A stretch of DNA of 64,000 bases from Adineta steineri. Its lineage: Eukaryota; Rotifera; Eurotatoria; Adinetida; Adinetidae. How positions within the stretch are numbered: position 1 is the stretch's first letter; every line of letters begins with the position of its first letter. The stretch lies in assembly GCA_905250115.1 (NCBI GenBank), contig CAJNOI010000139.1, positions 110,259 through 174,258 on the forward strand, in the 5' to 3' direction. Of this stretch, positions 61,862 to 64,000 are shown in pieces. Position numbers and translations under genes: made by a program. The notes beneath the pieces were generated by a model. It searched no databases. It was not told the DNA's origin and was given only the letters and a program-made list of their open reading frames with translations.

Positions 61862-64000
61862 ATGAGTTCAGATGAAGTACCTGGGAATGAGAATGGCGAC
61901 GATAAACCGCCTGTTCCTACTACTCCTATTACAACAATTGAATATAATCGAACAGTATCACAAAATTTACGTCATTTGGACGATGCTCTTACACATGCTA
62001 TTGATCAATTAACTATATTTAATAGTGAAACCATGTCTGATTTATCGCTCAAATACGAATTAATACGTAATAATGAAGTAAGTTAATATCTATTCTTTCT
62101 CCCTATATAAATAATATTTATATCTATAATAGAGTCGTGTGATCGGTTTTTTTGCTCGTCAATTAATGGTATTACAAGTAGAGAAAGCAAATACTCAAAA
62201 TGATGGATTTCATAGTGAATATCCTAAACTTGATCGATTTTTATCTGTTATGAATATTAATAAAGCATCAATTGAAGTATATCTATACTTTTCTTGTAAA
62301 TTAGAAATATATATATATATTCTATTTTAGTATATTGTACAACGTACAACATTTGATGATTTATTAAATGGAAAAGCTACTGCACGTGAAAAACTTTTAT
62401 ATGATGCTGAAACAACAGAAGCCGAACGAAAAGATTTTCGTAATGCTTTTAGTGCATTAAAAGATTGTCTTGGTATATATATTATTTTTGTCAATTAATT
62501 TCTTGAATTAAAAATATTTTTTCTTCAGATTATTTTGCTCATGGTGGTACAAATGATAATGGACGTTTTTATTGGCATATTGAAACACCATCTCCTACAA
62601 TGACTACTCCTCATTCCGTTCGTCAACATCGTTTGTCAGATACAGGTACAATCTTTAATTATTATTCATAATTCAATATGAACTTGTTCTCAATTATAAA
62701 GTTCTTTCAGTACCATCAGTTAGTACAGATTCAGTAAGATCAACATCTGTATCTTCATCACTTTCAACTGAATTTGGTGCTGTAACAAATAACAACAATA
62801 TAACAGCAACAATATCATCACCAAGTCCTCGACGGAATAATTGTGAGAAAAAAATTTGTCAAAGAAAAAAAAATGTTTATGAATTTTAGCAATTCATACA
62901 CCACCACCATCTCGTTCTAATCATTTATGTGTTAATGATAAAAGAAAATGTGGACATCCAAGTAAAAAAAGTCTTGTTGATCCATCAGTATTTGCTAAGT
63001 AAATACAAAAAAAGACTACTATAAAAAAAAAGAATATCCTAATTGCTTTTTCGTTTTAATTAGCATTAATCCACAACGTAATATAGATCTACAATTACCA
63101 GATGGTAACACAATATCTCGACGAAGTTCTTATGGTTCAGATACAGAGAGTCGACTAGCATCGGGTATGAATATATTTTTATTACTAAAGAAAATTAGAA
63201 TTTTTGCAGATGGGTTATCTGAATTTCAAGTCTTTTCATAGTAAATTAAGAAATTTGAACAATCTTCATTTTTTCTTCGCATAGACTGTTAAAAATAGCC
63301 TTAAAAATGAAATACTTCATCTTTCTCATCAATTGATCATGCGTAAAATAATGTAAATAATTTTGCCACAATTAAATTCATATAAGCTTGCTTTTAAAGG
63401 TAGTTAGCATAATAATTTCAGCTACACATTCAATTCTAATTGCTTACAAATTAATAATACATTTATTAACAACTATTTTTTCTTGAATTTAAGTAATAAT
63501 ATATATTTTGAAATTTGAATAGGTACCGCAACACCGAAATCTCCAACCATTCGTTCGCCGACTATGTCAGGTTCGCCAATGGGTTCAGTATATAATAGTG
63601 ATGGTGAAAATGATCCAAAATCTCCAGGTAAAAATTTAAAATAAAATTTTTTCTAGAACTAATAAATTCATTTCCGATAGAAACTCCGATGCATATTACT
63701 CAATCTCCTATTCTCCGACATCGAATGGCACATAAAATTCAACACAAGTTCGTATTACAGAAAAAAAATGAATATAGTTTTGTGTTATGCTTATATTCAC
63801 GCTTTTGCTTAATTCTTCGTTATATATTCACATTTTATTATCACTTTAATAATTAATTTAATGTTGTTATTTAACCTTGGTGATTCACACTATTACTATT
63901 GTGTTCATAACGTAAAATGTGATTGTTTCTGATTAACAACAAAAAAGCAACAACAATATTTTGTTTTTTCTCTATCTCATTCTCAGGTGGAGTAGTCTAA
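61862..64000 (+). CDS. KSR: Kinase suppressor of Ras, 5' part (gene continues beyond window)
   Basis: At least nine short exons encode about 390 residues before the window ends. The first 190 residues fit the CA1 domain of KSR (coiled coil plus SAM-like helices): LDDALTHAIDQLTIFNSETM, ESRVIGFFARQLMVLQVEK, EYPKLDRFLSVMNINKASIE and TTFDDLLNGKATAREKLL. A Ser/Thr/Pro-rich region follows with SP/TP sites (ATPKSPTIRSPTMSGSP), and then TPMHITQSPILRHRMAHKIQ plus HKF, placed where KSR enters its C1 zinc domain (CA3). KSR scaffolds Raf, MEK and ERK at the membrane downstream of Ras. The C1 and pseudokinase domains should lie to the right; they are not visible, so the call rests on CA1 and the pre-C1 motif. 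Confidence 0.65.

Overview
The window is nuclear DNA from a small animal, most likely a bdelloid rotifer. The reasons are: about 70 % A+T; genes split by many short GT-AG introns (mostly 45-70 bp); metazoan genes including kinase suppressor of Ras, NELF-C/D, a CNPase and a motile-cilium gene (DRC11/IQCA1); pyrimidine-AG sites just before several start codons, which would fit spliced-leader trans-splicing as known in bdelloids; several intronless genes, one resembling a fungal or bacterial family; and scattered TGTGGG-type G-rich motifs like the telomere repeats described for some bdelloids. The assignment is inference: no rRNA or mitochondrial marker is present.

Layout. 1-6.7 kb: gene-poor and repeat-rich, with a cluster of CGTTTC/GAAACG motifs, a tandem-repeat element, one mucin-stalked single-pass membrane protein and an 885-bp foldback element. 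6.7-12.9 kb: CHMP1 (ESCRT-III), a synaptotagmin-like double-C2 membrane protein, then on the minus strand an ankyrin-repeat protein and an intronless NmrA-like oxidoreductase. 14.4-15.8 kb: a secreted EGF protein with a chitin-binding-like C-terminus. 15.9-16.6 kb: an inverted, 239-bp-periodic element with a 12-bp target duplication and hammerhead-ribozyme-like cores (the most unusual object here). 19-22 kb: an LRAT/NlpC-P60-type protein, an unrecognised intronless gene, and an intronless EGF-TM2 membrane protein with a TATA/CRE promoter. G-rich hairpin elements surround these genes. 23.5-24.3 kb: a decayed PPR-like pseudogene.

24.9-29.7 kb: two minus-strand paralogues encoding C2H2 fingers plus a candidate WRKY-GCM1-type zinc domain. 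31-44 kb is the dense conserved core, all on the plus strand: UROD, CNP, NELFCD and HYI head to tail with 112-163 bp gaps, then PSMA2 and a large transposase-like zinc-finger protein. 44.5-51.5 kb (minus): an unrecognised proline/serine-rich protein with a 2.1-kb first intron, and an intronless SH3-SH2-tyrosine kinase. 54.8-57.1 kb: a PKA/PRKX-type AGC kinase, convergent with DRC11/IQCA1. A 154-bp hAT MITE with a perfect 8-bp duplication lies just upstream of DRC11, and a KSR gene runs off the right edge.

The genes are mostly unrelated housekeeping and signalling functions (membrane scission, heme synthesis, transcription pausing, proteolysis, cilia, Ras-MAPK scaffolding, phosphorylation). 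The only arrangement that suggests joint expression is UROD-CNP-NELFCD(-HYI). Exon coordinates were read by eye from reading frame and GT-AG signals and could be off by a few bases. Family names come from motif recognition, not database searches.
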